Part shown: piece after piece, positions 18,591 through 31,557 of the stretch
How positions within the stretch are numbered: the first letter of the stretch is position 1
How the letters are laid out: the number at the start of each line of letters is the position of its first letter
NCBI RefSeq assembly: GCF_024355225.1
Contig: NZ_VCNH01000008.1
Location: 2,356,001-2,420,000, forward strand
Length of the DNA stretch: 64,000 bases
Reading direction: 5' to 3'
Source of the DNA: Roseovarius sp. M141
GTDB lineage: Bacteria; Pseudomonadota; Alphaproteobacteria; Rhodobacterales; Rhodobacteraceae
Program-made: the position numbers and the translations under genes
The notes under the pieces: model-generated
Database searches by the model: none
Told to the model about the DNA's origin: nothing
Seen by the model: the letters and a program-made list of their open reading frames with translations, nothing else

Positions 18591-19054
18591 CAGTGAGCCA
18601 CCCGCGTATTCTTGGAGTTCATGTTCTTGACATCCAGCACCTCGGGGCTCTGGGCCTCGTGGGGGTGCTCGGTGCCGGCGTAGACGCGCAGATTGGTCAT
18701 CTGCGTGCGGCTCAGGCGGTTGCCCGGCAGCATGCGCTTGACCGCTTGCATGACGACGCGCTCGGGGTATTTGCCCTCGAGGATCTCGCCTGTTGTGCGG
18801 GACTTGATGCCGCCCGGATGGCCGGTGTGCCAATAGTTCGGCTTGTCACGCTTCTTGCCGGTCAACTGGACCTTGTCGGCATTGATCACGATGACGTTGT
18901 CACCCATGTCCATGTGAGGGGTAAAGCTGGCCTTGTGCTTGCCGCGCAGGCGCATGGCGATGATCGACGCAAGACGGCCAAGAACGACGCCTTCGGCGTC
19001 GATCATGATCCATTTCTTGTCGATATCTGCCGGTGTCGCAGAGAATGTCTTCAT
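18590..19054 (-). CDS. rplM: 50S ribosomal protein L13
   Basis: This 154-residue large-subunit protein starts [20 protein letters not shown] and has [17 protein letters not shown] and the conserved [16 protein letters not shown] segment. Length is normal. It is the first gene of the rplM-rpsI operon. A good sigma-70-type promoter lies at 19119-19146, giving a leader of about 55 nt. Confidence 0.98.
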   Translation of the reverse strand: MKTFSATPADIDKKWIMIDAEGVVLGRLASIIAMRLRGKHKASFTPHMDMGDNVIVINADKVQLTGKKRDKPNYWHTGHPGGIKSRTTGEILEGKYPERVVMQAVKRMLPGNRLSRTQMTNLRVYAGTEHPHEAQSPEVLDVKNMNSKNTRVAH

Positions 19055-19118
19055 GTGAGGAGAACCCTATTTTGCCGCATTGGGACGGCGCAATGGCCAG
19101 CCCGGTGGTGATGGGCGG

Positions 19119-19146
19119 GTTATATAGGCTGGTTGCGCCGCGTCAA
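19119..19146 (-). promoter_or_regulatory. rplM-rpsI promoter, with flanking inverted repeat
   Basis: On the minus strand, TTGACG (19146-19141) is followed after 16 bp by TATAAC (19124-19119), a good -35/-10 pair about 65-92 bp upstream of the rplM ATG. An interrupted inverted repeat, GGCGCAA..CCAGCC (19087-19102) and GGCTGGTTGCGCC (19127-19139), flanks the -10 with 13 matched positions and a 3-nt bulge. It could be an operator or part of a leader structure. Confidence 0.55.
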
Positions 19147-19261
19147 TCCGCGTTTTTTCAAGTTTTCCCTGCAATTACATGTGGTTAAAAATTAGGTATA
19201 TAGATACCCCACAAAATACAAGCCGAAATCGGCACGTTCGGCCCAGATGTCGCTAGGCGTG

Positions 19262-19690
19262 TCAGGACTGCCGCGCAGGCGGAATCGAATAGGTCATGTT
19301 GGCGCGGGCCACAGGCGCGGGCGATCCGTGTGAATATATCAGGACGTCGCCCACCGCCAGAACGCGCCCCAGCTTGAGCAGGCGCACCTGTGCGATCAGG
19401 TCCGCATCCGCTGCGGGCTTGCGCATGAAATCAAGGCTGCAATTCGTCGTCACCGCCAGCGCCTGCGGGCCGATCATGCTGAGCACGGCCAGATAGACCC
19501 CGACATCGGCCAGCGCGAAAATCGCCGGCCCGGCCACCGTCCCGCCGGGGCGCAGGTGGCGGTCCGTCACGTTTAAACGCAAGGTCAATTGCATCGGCGC
19601 CGCCGAAACCACTGTGAAATCCCGCGCGACCTGTGCAAATTCGGCTGCCATGAAAGCCTCCAGATCGGCGACCGACATCTTCAACGACAT
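19262..19690 (-). CDS. PaaI-type hot-dog thioesterase
   Basis: This 142-residue hot-dog fold protein is a probable acyl-CoA thioesterase. The conserved pattern DRHLRPGGTVAGPAIFALADVG (shortened) contains the Gly-Gly and Asp residues of the PaaI/YdiI group; later NCSLDFMRKP and ARANMTYSIP end the domain. GAGGAG lies five bases before the ATG at 19690. It follows rplM-rpsI in the same direction upstream of their promoter and is likely a separate unit; a weak hairpin with a T-run (19195-19208) lies past its stop. The substrate is unknown. Confidence 0.82.
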   Translation of the reverse strand: MSLKMSVADLEAFMAAEFAQVARDFTVVSAAPMQLTLRLNVTDRHLRPGGTVAGPAIFALADVGVYLAVLSMIGPQALAVTTNCSLDFMRKPAADADLIAQVRLLKLGRVLAVGDVLIYSHGSPAPVARANMTYSIPPARQS

Positions 19691-19862
19691 ACTCGCTCCT
19701 CACTTCGCTGCCGTTACAGATGATCCGATCAGGGCGGGAGTGGCAAGATGGTGATATCCGCGGGCCGGTGCTGCGGCACAACTTCCACGCCTAGGGCTTG
19801 GCTCCTATCCCCCATCACCCCATCCCTTTCCAAAGCGCTGGGGATGCACTATCTGCCGCACA

Positions 19863-21209
19863 ATGACACATGTACTCAACATCGTAGGCGGCGGCATGGC
19901 CGGGGCCGAAGCCGCATGGCAAGCCGCCCATATGGGCGTCCAAGTCGTCATCCACGAAATGCGCCCGCAGGTCGGCACCTTTGCGCATCGCACGGGTGAT
20001 CTGGCGGAAATGGTCTGCTCCAATTCCTTTCGCTCGGATGATGATGAACAAAACGCCGTCGGTCTGCTGCATTGGGAAATGCGCGCCGCGAATGGCCTGA
20101 TCATGCAAACGGCGCACAAGCATCGCCTGCCCGCCGGCGGTGCGCTGGCGGTCGACCGGGATCCCTTTGCCGCGTCCGTCACAGCCGCCCTCTGTGCGCA
20201 CCCCAACATAACGGTTTCCGGCGCCGAGATCACCGAACTGCCCAAGGATGGCCATTGGATCATCGCCACCGGCCCGCTGACCTCCGCCGCGCTTGGTCAG
20301 GCCATCGCGGCCGAGACGGGCAGTGACGCGCTGGCCTTCTTCGATGCCATCGCGCCCATTATCCACCACGACAGCATCGACATGTCGCGCGCCTGGATGC
20401 AGTCCCGATATGACAAGGGCGAGACAGAGGATGAGCGCACCGCCTATCTGAACTGCCCGATGGACCGCGAGACCTACGACGCTTTCATTGACGCGCTGCT
20501 CGCCGCCGACAAGACCGAGTTTCATGAGGGTGAAACCGCCGGGTACTTCGACGGCTGCCTACCGATCGAAGTCATGGCCGAACGGGGCCGCGAAACCCTG
20601 CGCCACGGCCCGATGAAGCCGGTCGGCCTGACCAACCCCCACCAGCCTGAAGTAAAGCCATGGGCCGTCGTCCAACTGCGCCGTGATAATGCATTAGGAA
20701 CACTCTATAACATCGTCGGATTTCAGACAAAAATGAAATACGGTGCACAAGCCGACGTCCTGCGTATGATCCCCGGTCTGGAAAATGCACGCTTCGCGAG
20801 ATTGGGCGGCATTCACCGCAACACCTTCCTGAATTCACCTACCTTGCTGGACGACCAGATGCGCTGGCGCGCGCACCCCCACATCCGCTTTGCCGGTCAG
20901 ATCACCGGCGTCGAGGGCTACGTTGAATCCGCCGCGATGGGCCTTCTGGCCGGCCGGTTTGCCGCATCCAACCTCCTGGGCCACCCCCTGCCCAGCCCCC
21001 CGCAAGACAGCGCCATGGGGGCGTTGATCCACCATATTACCGGGGGCGCCGAGGCCAAGACATTCCAGCCGATGAACATCAATTTCGGCCTTTTTCGCGC
21101 GGTCGAAGGCCTCAAGGGCGGGCGCCGTGGCCGCACGGAGCGCTACAAAGCCTATACGGATCGGGCCAAGACGGCATGGCAGGACTGGCTAGATCAATGC
21201 CCCACTTGA
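19863..21209 (+). CDS. trmFO: Methylenetetrahydrofolate-tRNA-(uracil-5-)-methyltransferase
   Basis: This 448-residue flavoenzyme makes 5-methyluridine at position 54 of tRNA, with methylene-tetrahydrofolate as carbon donor and FAD as reductant. The FAD-binding start [12 protein letters not shown], the EMRP motif and CSNSFRSDD are characteristic, as are the late PMNINFG and GRRGRTERY segments. gluQ follows 40 bp downstream, so two tRNA modification genes sit side by side. Confidence 0.97.
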   Translation: MTHVLNIVGGGMAGAEAAWQAAHMGVQVVIHEMRPQVGTFAHRTGDLAEMVCSNSFRSDDDEQNAVGLLHWEMRAANGLIMQTAHKHRLPAGGALAVDRDPFAASVTAALCAHPNITVSGAEITELPKDGHWIIATGPLTSAALGQAIAAETGSDALAFFDAIAPIIHHDSIDMSRAWMQSRYDKGETEDERTAYLNCPMDRETYDAFIDALLAADKTEFHEGETAGYFDGCLPIEVMAERGRETLRHGPMKPVGLTNPHQPEVKPWAVVQLRRDNALGTLYNIVGFQTKMKYGAQADVLRMIPGLENARFARLGGIHRNTFLNSPTLLDDQMRWRAHPHIRFAGQITGVEGYVESAAMGLLAGRFAASNLLGHPLPSPPQDSAMGALIHHITGGAEAKTFQPMNINFGLFRAVEGLKGGRRGRTERYKAYTDRAKTAWQDWLDQCPT

Positions 21210-21249
21210 CTTTCCGCATGAAGGTCAAGTCGCATCGCATTGATAAAAT

Positions 21250-22128
21250 ATGACTTTCACTACACGCTTCGCTCCCTCGCCAACCGGCCCCCTACATCTG
21301 GGCCATGCCTATTCAGCGATGCTGGCGCATGATATGGCCGCGGCGGAAAACGGCCAGTTCTTGCTGCGCATTGAGGATATCGACCAATCTCGCAGCCGCC
21401 CCGAATGGGAGGCACAGATTCTCAGTGACCTCACGTGGCTCGGCCTTTCCTGGCCTCAGCCGGTAATGCGCCAGTCGGACAGGATGCCGATATACCAAGC
21501 TGCCCTTAGTGCCCTCTGGCGCCACGGCCTGCTCTATCCCTGCACCTGCACCCGCCGCGACATCGCCGCCGCCGCCGCCGCGCCGCAAGAAGGGGCCCCA
21601 CTGACGGGCCCGGATGGCACGATCTACCCCGGAACATGCCGCCCCGATAAGCCGCTAGAACCAATTACGCCCAGCCCGCCAGTCGGGACCGCCCTGCGCC
21701 TAGATATACGCGCCGCGCAGCATGCTCTGGACAACGTGCCGCTGACATTCCTCGAAACCGGCGCCGCAATCGACGGCCGCACGGGGACGATCAGCACGAC
21801 ATGGAGCGAGGTCCAGACAAATATCGGCGACATCGTCCTTGCGCGCCCGGCGATGGGCACCTCCTATCATCTGTCTGTCGTCCTGGATGATGCGGATCAG
21901 CACATCACATTGGTTCCGCGCGGCGCCGATCTGTTCGATGCAACCGTGATTCATGTCATCCTGCAGCACCTGCTGAATCTGCCCACGCCGACCTACCACC
22001 ACCACCGCCTGATCCGCGACGACACAGGTAAGCGTCTGGCCAAACGCGACGACGCCCGCGCCATCGCCAAGTACCGCGAAGACGGCGCAACCCCGCAGGA
22101 TATTCGCCGGTTGCTGGCTTTAACCTAG
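21250..22128 (+). CDS. gluQ: Glutamyl-Q tRNA(Asp) synthetase
   Basis: This 292-residue truncated GluRS-like enzyme charges glutamate onto queuosine of tRNA(Asp). It has the class I HIGH-type motif SPTGPLHLGHAYSA, a Zn-binding region with CTCTRRD and PGTCR, and the KMSKS-type GKRLAKRD near the end. It lacks the anticodon-binding domain of full GluRS, as expected. It is co-directional with trmFO and convergent with hisI. Confidence 0.95.
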   Translation: MTFTTRFAPSPTGPLHLGHAYSAMLAHDMAAAENGQFLLRIEDIDQSRSRPEWEAQILSDLTWLGLSWPQPVMRQSDRMPIYQAALSALWRHGLLYPCTCTRRDIAAAAAAPQEGAPLTGPDGTIYPGTCRPDKPLEPITPSPPVGTALRLDIRAAQHALDNVPLTFLETGAAIDGRTGTISTTWSEVQTNIGDIVLARPAMGTSYHLSVVLDDADQHITLVPRGADLFDATVIHVILQHLLNLPTPTYHHHRLIRDDTGKRLAKRDDARAIAKYREDGATPQDIRRLLALT

Positions 22129-22160
22129 TGTTTTTTCTTGGTGAAAATACCCGGAATCCC

Positions 22161-22523
22161 TTACTCTGCCATGGGCGCCATCACGATATTTTCCATGCCA
22201 TCCTCGACAACGGTATAAAAACAGCTGCGCCGGTTGGTGTGGCAGGCCGGGCCTGTCTGCTCGATCCTCAGCAGCACGCAGTCGCGGTCACAATCGACGC
22301 GGAACTCCACCAGAGACTGCACATGGCCCGATGTCTCGCCCTTGATCCAGAATGCCCGGCGCGAGCGGGACCAATAGGTGACGCGTCCCGTTTCCAGCGT
22401 GCGCGCAACGGCCTCGGCGTTCATCCATGCCATCATCAGCACCTCGCCCGATATGGCGTCCTGTGCGATCGCGGGGATGAGGCCTGCCTCATTATATGTC
22501 AAACTGGCGGGATCGAAGCGCAT
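22161..22523 (-). CDS. hisI: Phosphoribosyl-AMP cyclohydrolase
   Basis: This 120-residue enzyme opens the ring of phosphoribosyl-AMP in histidine synthesis. It is the monofunctional form without the HisE domain. Metal-binding residues appear in DCDRDCVLL and [13 protein letters not shown], and the core [14 protein letters not shown] and TYWSRSR are present. The ATG at 22523 has AAAGGA upstream; the frame upstream of it is not gene-like. It is divergent from the Fe-S scaffold gene, with 67 bp between the two starts. Confidence 0.97.
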   Translation of the reverse strand: MRFDPASLTYNEAGLIPAIAQDAISGEVLMMAWMNAEAVARTLETGRVTYWSRSRRAFWIKGETSGHVQSLVEFRVDCDRDCVLLRIEQTGPACHTNRRSCFYTVVEDGMENIVMAPMAE

Positions 22524-22590
22524 CGGGCTTTTCCTTTTGCATCTGGCAATTCGCGCCTTATCTAGGGGCAGAGCGACCGAAGGACCAGCC

Positions 22591-23028
22591 ATGACCGCCA
22601 ATACCGACATGATCAAACTTTACTCATCGCGCATATTGGCGCTTGCCGCCGATATCCCCCGGCTCCAGCGGCTCGAATCTCCCGGCGCCACGGTCCGGCG
22701 GCGCGCGCCGCTTTGCGGGTCGACCGTAACGGTGGATCTAACCTGCGAGGGCGGCAAAGTGGCCGACTACGGCCAAGACGTGAAGGCCTGCGCATTGGGC
22801 CAGGCGGCGGCCAGCGTGGTTGGCGCGCACATCGTCGGCTGCACCGGCGATCAGGTGCGCGCGGGGCGCGATGCGCTGAAGTTGATGCTGACCGAGGACG
22901 GGCCGACCCCGCCCGCACCCTTTGACGGGCTCGAAGTGTTACGCCCCGCACAGGATTACAAGAACCGGCACGCGTCGATCATGCTGGCGCTCGATGCTGC
23001 GGTCGAGGCGATGGACGCCGCCTGCTAA
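22591..23028 (+). CDS. IscU/SufU-like iron-sulfur cluster scaffold protein
   Basis: This 145-residue protein resembles the NifU N-terminal/SufU scaffold family. Three cysteines lie where cluster ligands are expected or close by ([37 protein letters not shown]). The [15 protein letters not shown] block is characteristic. It is not the housekeeping IscU, whose motifs differ, and may be a dedicated scaffold or carrier. AAGGA is six bases before the ATG at 22591. It stands alone, divergent from hisI. Confidence 0.75.
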   Translation: MTANTDMIKLYSSRILALAADIPRLQRLESPGATVRRRAPLCGSTVTVDLTCEGGKVADYGQDVKACALGQAAASVVGAHIVGCTGDQVRAGRDALKLMLTEDGPTPPAPFDGLEVLRPAQDYKNRHASIMLALDAAVEAMDAAC

Positions 23029-23041
23029 GTGATAACCCCAT

Positions 23042-23077
23042 AAAAAACCGCCGCACATCCGGTATGGATGGCGGCGG
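23042..23077 (-). terminator. Intrinsic terminator downstream of the 43-aa membrane protein gene
   Basis: On the minus strand GCCGCC..ATCC loops back to GGAT..GCGGCGG (outer stem 23071-23077 with 23048-23054; inner stem 23066-23069 with 23057-23060). It is followed by a clean TTTTTT tract (23047-23042). This is the best terminator between the end of recG and the convergent scaffold gene, and it shows that a minus-strand transcript crosses 23080-23470. Confidence 0.75.
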
Positions 23078-23242
23078 AAGGTTGCGTATTCCCGTGAAGG
23101 ACCCTGTGTGCGCCAACCGCAGGTTTGAGATCAAACCCGGGCGCGAACTGTGACAGGCAATATCATTCGCCAAGCATCATGTTTGGGGTCGGTTGATGCG
23201 ACGCGCGAACAGGCACGGAATATCGCAGGCAGAAACGGTTCG

Positions 23243-23374
23243 TCAAAAACCCTGAGCAAGTCCGGGCAAGTATAGGCAGCCCATCAGGATCACCATCAGC
23301 GCTGCAGCGCCGACCGCATCGCCAAGCAGAGTTTCATGCGAGCGGGCGGCGGCGGTTTTGATCTGGTGTATCAT
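23243..23374 (-). CDS. Small membrane protein (43 aa), probably SOS-induced
   Basis: The ORF runs ATG (23374-23372) to TGA (23245-23243). It encodes 43 residues: a basic/polar start (MIHQIKTAAARSHETLLGD) then a hydrophobic helix at about 20-38 (VGAAALMVILMGCLYLPGLA), ending QGF. The predicted topology is one inner-membrane helix with a short cytoplasmic N-terminus. AAGGGAG lies six bases before the ATG, and a clear terminator follows at 23042-23077. A perfect LexA box (23435-23449) and an 8-bp palindrome (23416-23434) precede it. I do not recognise a named family. By size, topology and regulation it resembles SOS cell-division inhibitors such as Caulobacter SidA, but there is no visible sequence match. 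Confidence 0.65.
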   Translation of the reverse strand: MIHQIKTAAARSHETLLGDAVGAAALMVILMGCLYLPGLAQGF

Positions 23375-23415
23375 CTCGGCTCCCTTCGGGCTACTTGTTG
23401 CCTCTTTGTTCTTAT

Positions 23416-23434
23416 TTTACAAAGGGTTTGTAAA
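23416..23434. promoter_or_regulatory. Perfect palindrome TTTACAAA-GGG-TTTGTAAA
   Basis: Two perfectly matched 8-bp arms around GGG lie 42-60 bp upstream of the small membrane protein start and directly abut the LexA box. The AT-rich arms make it unlikely to be a terminator; it looks like a dimeric repressor or activator site. On the minus strand the right end contains TAAAAT, a possible -10 element, so a bound protein would overlap the core promoter. Confidence 0.5.
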
Positions 23435-23449
23435 GAACTTTATGAGAAC
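23435..23449 (-). promoter_or_regulatory. LexA (SOS) box
   Basis: On the minus strand this reads GTTC-TCATAAA-GTTC, an exact match to the alphaproteobacterial LexA operator GTTC-N7-GTTC. It is 61-75 bp upstream of the 43-aa membrane protein ATG and in the same orientation. The recA gene in this window carries the same type of site (53280-53294), supporting a functional LexA regulon. Confidence 0.75.
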
Positions 23450-23476
23450 ACTTGGGCTGAATGTGGGAACAAACAA

Positions 23477-27960
<4,484 letters not shown>

Positions 27961-27999
27961 TCACGCGGCGCAGCCCCTGCAAGGCCGGTACGCGTCGTC

Positions 28000-28716
28000 T
28001 CAGGCGCCGACTGCCAGTCGTTGTTCGTCCAGTTCGGACGGCTCGGGATCGCGCAAGACATAGCCACGGCCCCAGACAGTTTCGATATGGCTTTCGCCGC
28101 CCGTCGCCACGCTCAACTTCTTGCGCAGCTTGCAGATAAAGACGTCGATGATCTTCAGCTCGGGTTCGTCCATGCCGCCATAGAGATGATTCAGGAACAT
28201 CTCCTTGGTCAGGGTCGTGCCCTTGCGCAAGCTCAGCAATTCCAGCATCTGGTATTCCTTGCCCGTCAGATGCACGGTCTTGCCGCCGACTTCGACCGTT
28301 TTGGCGTCGAGGTTGACGTTGATCAGCCCTGTGCGAATGATCGACTGCGAGTGACCCTTGGACCGCCGGATGATGGCGTGAATTCGCGCAACCAATTCCT
28401 CGCGGTGGAAGGGCTTGGTCAGGTAGTCATCGGCGCCGAACCCGAAGCCTTTGATCTTGCTTTCGGTATCGTCGGCCCCCGACAGGATCAGAATGGGCGT
28501 CTCGATCCGCTCAAGGCGCAGTTGGCGCAGCACATCGTGCCCGGTCATATCTGGCAGTCCGATATCCAGCAGGATCAGATCATAATCATACAGCTTGGCC
28601 AGATCGATACCCTCCTCGCCAAACGCGGTCGTATAGACGTTGAGATTGGCATGTGTCAGCATCAGTTCGATGCTTTTCGATGTCGTCGGATCATCTTCAA
28701 CCAGAAGGATACGCAT
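28000..28716 (-). CDS. ctrA: Cell cycle response regulator CtrA
   Basis: This 238-residue OmpR-type response regulator is the alphaproteobacterial master regulator; in Rhodobacterales it controls motility, gene transfer agent and cell-cycle genes. The receiver domain starts [20 protein letters not shown] (phospho-acceptor Asp51 in [11 protein letters not shown], Lys in YLTKPF). The DNA-binding winged helix includes [29 protein letters not shown] and [18 protein letters not shown] precedes the ATG at 28716. sciP lies directly upstream in the same direction, and a TTAA/TTAAC pair in the gap suggests autoregulation. Confidence 0.98.
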   Translation of the reverse strand: MRILLVEDDPTTSKSIELMLTHANLNVYTTAFGEEGIDLAKLYDYDLILLDIGLPDMTGHDVLRQLRLERIETPILILSGADDTESKIKGFGFGADDYLTKPFHREELVARIHAIIRRSKGHSQSIIRTGLINVNLDAKTVEVGGKTVHLTGKEYQMLELLSLRKGTTLTKEMFLNHLYGGMDEPELKIIDVFICKLRKKLSVATGGESHIETVWGRGYVLRDPEPSELDEQRLAVGA

Positions 28717-28758
28717 TCGCTTTTCTCCGCAAGTAAGATCTGTTCGAGCCAACCTTGC

Positions 28759-28773
28759 TTAAAATTGGTTAAC
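28759..28773. promoter_or_regulatory. Candidate CtrA binding site upstream of ctrA
   Basis: TTAA (28759-28762) and TTAAC (28769-28773) are separated by 6 bp, one less than the full TTAA-N7-TTAAC consensus. On the minus strand the site reads GTTAACCAAT, close to the half-site TTAACC. It is 43-57 bp upstream of the ctrA ATG, where autoregulation is expected. The short spacing lowers confidence. Confidence 0.45.
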
Positions 28774-28810
28774 TACAAGTTACCGTAGGCGAACATTTAG
28801 CGAATTCAAC

Positions 28811-29092
28811 TCAGGGTTGTCTATAGTTTTTCAACGCAGTCACCTTGAGCGCCTCTTCGCCATGCAGTGATACGGCGCGCACCCATTCGACAAATTCCTC
28901 TTCGCTGAGTTGGTATCGCGCGCAGGCCTCATCCTGGGTGACCAGCCCGTAGAGTACGCCGCGCACCACCGCCAGCTTGCGCGACGCGACCCATCGGGAG
29001 GTGTTCACAGGCGGCAGGTCGGCCTGCGTCATCACCTGCCCGTCCGGCAGCGTCACAGCGCGCACCCCCTCGATTTTTTTCAGATACATCAT
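28811..29092 (-). CDS. sciP: SciP-like CtrA inhibitory protein (DUF1153)
   Basis: This 93-residue helix-turn-helix protein matches DUF1153/SciP. Key blocks are LPDGQVMTQADLPP, SRWVASRKLAVV, DEACARYQLSEEEFVEWV and the terminal KNYRQP. In Caulobacter, SciP binds CtrA and blocks its activation of target promoters late in the cycle. GAGGG precedes the start at 29092 (a second ATG follows at once). The gene is 94 bp upstream of ctrA in the same direction, so the regulator and its inhibitor are physically linked. Confidence 0.85.
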   Translation of the reverse strand: MMYLKKIEGVRAVTLPDGQVMTQADLPPVNTSRWVASRKLAVVRGVLYGLVTQDEACARYQLSEEEFVEWVRAVSLHGEEALKVTALKNYRQP

Positions 29093-29189
29093 CCAAACCC
29101 TCGTTACATCGAAGGCTAGGATGCGGTTGTTATCCTTAACGGCTTCTGAAACCGCACCGGCGAAATACCTTGGATTTACCTAAACCGTT

Positions 29190-29218
29190 TTGCGTTTTCC
29201 ACGTCGCGCCCCTATATC
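29190..29218 (+). promoter_or_regulatory. Candidate mnmA promoter
   Basis: TTGCGT (29190-29195) and TATATC (29213-29218) are spaced 17 bp apart, 31 bp before the mnmA ATG. It is a reasonable sigma-70-like pair in the 156-bp divergent region between sciP and mnmA. Confidence 0.4.
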
Positions 29219-29248
29219 ACGATCACACCTTGGCAAACGGATGCTCTC

Positions 29249-30394
29249 ATGGCCCTTGACACTGCCCCCCGGATCAATTCGCTCGGCTTTGCCAAGCCGG
29301 AAGCGCAGACGCGCGTCGTGGTTGCCATGTCGGGCGGCGTCGACAGTTCGGTCGTGGCCGCCCAACTGGCCGAGGAAGGCTATGACGTCGTCGGCGTCAC
29401 CCTGCAACTTTATGATCACGGCGCGGCGCTGGCGAAAAAGGGCGCCTGCTGCGCGGGGCTTGATATCCATGACGCGCGCCGCGTAGCCGAAGAGATGGGC
29501 TTCCCGCATTATGTGCTGGACTACGAGAACGTCTTTAAGGAGGCGGTGATCGACGAATTTGCCGACAGCTATCTGGCCGGCGCTACGCCCGTGCCCTGCA
29601 TCCGCTGCAATGAGCGGGTCAAATTCAAGGACCTGCTGCAAACCGCCCGCGATTTGGACGCAGATTGCATGGCCACCGGACACTATATCCAGCGCAAGGT
29701 GGGCGACCACGGGCCGGAATTGCATTCAGCGGCGGATGCGAACCGGGACCAATCCTATTTCCTCTTTTCCACCACGCCCGAGCAGCTGGATTATCTGCGG
29801 TTCCCCCTGGGGCACCTGCCGTCAAAGGACGCCACCCGCGCGCTGGCCGCGAAATACGGGCTGAGCGTGGCAGACAAGCCCGACAGTCAGGACATCTGCT
29901 TTGTTCCCAACGGGAATTACGCGTCCGTCATCGAAAAACTGCGCCCCGGCGCGGCCGAGCCGGGCGAGATCGTCGATCCTGAGGGCCGCGTTCTGGGCCA
30001 GCACAATGGCGTGCTGCACTACACCGTTGGCCAGCGCCGCGGCCTTGGTATCGGCGGACTTGAGACACCCTTATATGTCGTGAAACTGGACGTCGATGCG
30101 CGGCAGGTTATCGTCGGGCCCAAGGAAATGCTCAGCACCGCCATTGTCCCAGTACGCGAGATCAACTGGCTGGGTGATGACGCCTTCGACGCCGTCCCCG
30201 AGCGGCATGTTTCGGTCAAGGTCCGCTCTACCCGCCCGCCGCGCCAGGCGGTGATCCGGCCGTTGTCAGCCACCACGGCCGAGGTTGAGCTATTGACACC
30301 CGAGGAGGGCGTTTCGCCCGGTCAGGCCTGCGTATTTTACGAAAACGACGGCACCCGCATCTTGGGTGGCGGCTGGATCTGGCGCGGATACTGA
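29249..30394 (+). CDS. mnmA: tRNA-specific 2-thiouridylase MnmA
   Basis: This 381-residue enzyme puts sulfur on U34 of tRNAs for Lys, Glu and Gln. The PP-loop is [13 protein letters not shown], the catalytic Cys117 is in PVPCIRCN and the second Cys217 in [18 protein letters not shown] and the C-terminal PRILGG-like end ([10 protein letters not shown]) are present. A short N-terminal extension precedes the PP-loop. It is divergent from sciP and convergent with lpxB, 8 bp apart. Confidence 0.97.
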   Translation: MALDTAPRINSLGFAKPEAQTRVVVAMSGGVDSSVVAAQLAEEGYDVVGVTLQLYDHGAALAKKGACCAGLDIHDARRVAEEMGFPHYVLDYENVFKEAVIDEFADSYLAGATPVPCIRCNERVKFKDLLQTARDLDADCMATGHYIQRKVGDHGPELHSAADANRDQSYFLFSTTPEQLDYLRFPLGHLPSKDATRALAAKYGLSVADKPDSQDICFVPNGNYASVIEKLRPGAAEPGEIVDPEGRVLGQHNGVLHYTVGQRRGLGIGGLETPLYVVKLDVDARQVIVGPKEMLSTAIVPVREINWLGDDAFDAVPERHVSVKVRSTRPPRQAVIRPLSATTAEVELLTPEEGVSPGQACVFYENDGTRILGGGWIWRGY

Positions 30395-30402
30395 CGAGAG
30401 AT

Positions 30403-31557
30403 TCAGCCGTTTATCCCGGCCAAGACAGCACGCGCGGCACGTAGCCCCGGCGCGTCGCCGCCCTTGCCCAGACGCTGCATCGTCACCTGCATTGCCTCCA
30501 ACTGCGCCTCTGGCGCCGCCAGCATCTTCAAAAGCGCCGCGCTGATTTCGGGCGGATTGCAATGCTTGCCGTTGCACTCGGGGATGGCGCGGGTTTCGCT
30601 GACGAGGTTAACCAACGTCAGAGTGTCGATCTTCAGCAAGGCCGCGATAATCTGGCGGCTGATCCAACTGACATCATAGGCGATGACCATGGGTGTTTCG
30701 CTGGCCGCCAACTCCAACGAGACCGTGCCCGAGGCCGCCAGCGCGCTGGACGCCGCGCCAAAAGAACACATTTTTTCATGCTTATATGCGCCGCTCTTCA
30801 TGTTCTTTGGGTCAATGATGATCGGCGGCGCGGGCCAGTCCGCCACGACGCCGCGCAGCACCGGTGCGACATGGGCGGTCGTCGGCACGACCAGCCTCAA
30901 ATCCGGGTGCCGCACCAGCACAGGCGTCAGCGCCTTGCCAAAGATCGGGCCAAGCCTCGCGACCTCGCCCTTGCGCGATCCGGGCAGAACCATGAGGATC
31001 GGCGCATCGCCCAGATCATGGCGGGCCCGGAAATCGGCGATCTCGGCAGCGCTCGCCTGCGGCTCGGCCACCACGGGGTGACCGACAAAATCACACTCCA
31101 TCCCGGTGGCCCGCATATAGGGTGGCTCGAATGGCAGGAGGGCCAGAACGTGATTGATCACCTTGGCCATTTTCGCCGCGCGCCCCGCGCGCCACGCCCA
31201 GACCGACGGCGCGACGTAATGCACCGTCCGGATATCGCTGCGCGCCTTGACCAATCCCGCCACGCGTAGCGAAAAATCAGGGCTGTCGATGGTAATCAGA
31301 ACATCCGCGCCACTGACCAGAACCGCCTCGGCGGTCTGGCGAATGCGGCGTTTCAGATGACGGTATTTCGGCAGCACTTCGGTGATGCCCATGACGCTGA
31401 GTTCGTCCATCGGGAACAGGCTGTCCAGCCCCTCGGCCTGCATCAAGGGACCACCGATGCCTTCGAACTGTACATCAGTCAACTGCGTGAGACCCGCCAT
31501 CAGCGCCGCGCCGAGCCGGTCGCCAGATGCCTCACCTGCGAGGATGAAGACCTTCAT
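30403..31557 (-). CDS. lpxB: Lipid-A-disaccharide synthase
   Basis: This 384-residue GT19 enzyme condenses UDP-2,3-diacylglucosamine with lipid X to the lipid A disaccharide. It starts MKVFILAGEASGDRLGAAL, with GIGGPLM, YVAPSVWAWR, ILMVLPGSRKGEV and the SGTVSLELA segment. The ATG overlaps the lpxI stop (ATGA). It is the last gene of the envelope operon that begins at pyrH. Confidence 0.97.
   Translation of the reverse strand: MKVFILAGEASGDRLGAALMAGLTQLTDVQFEGIGGPLMQAEGLDSLFPMDELSVMGITEVLPKYRHLKRRIRQTAEAVLVSGADVLITIDSPDFSLRVAGLVKARSDIRTVHYVAPSVWAWRAGRAAKMAKVINHVLALLPFEPPYMRATGMECDFVGHPVVAEPQASAAEIADFRARHDLGDAPILMVLPGSRKGEVARLGPIFGKALTPVLVRHPDLRLVVPTTAHVAPVLRGVVADWPAPPIIIDPKNMKSGAYKHEKMCSFGAASSALAASGTVSLELAASETPMVIAYDVSWISRQIIAALLKIDTLTLVNLVSETRAIPECNGKHCNPPEISAALLKMLAAPEAQLEAMQVTMQRLGKGGDAPGLRAARAVLAGING

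Noticed and set aside
23416..23434. The TTTACAAA palindrome as a recG terminator
   Set aside because: The stem is AT-rich with a 3-nt loop and no T-run follows; it lies upstream of a new gene with its own terminator, so an operator role is more likely.
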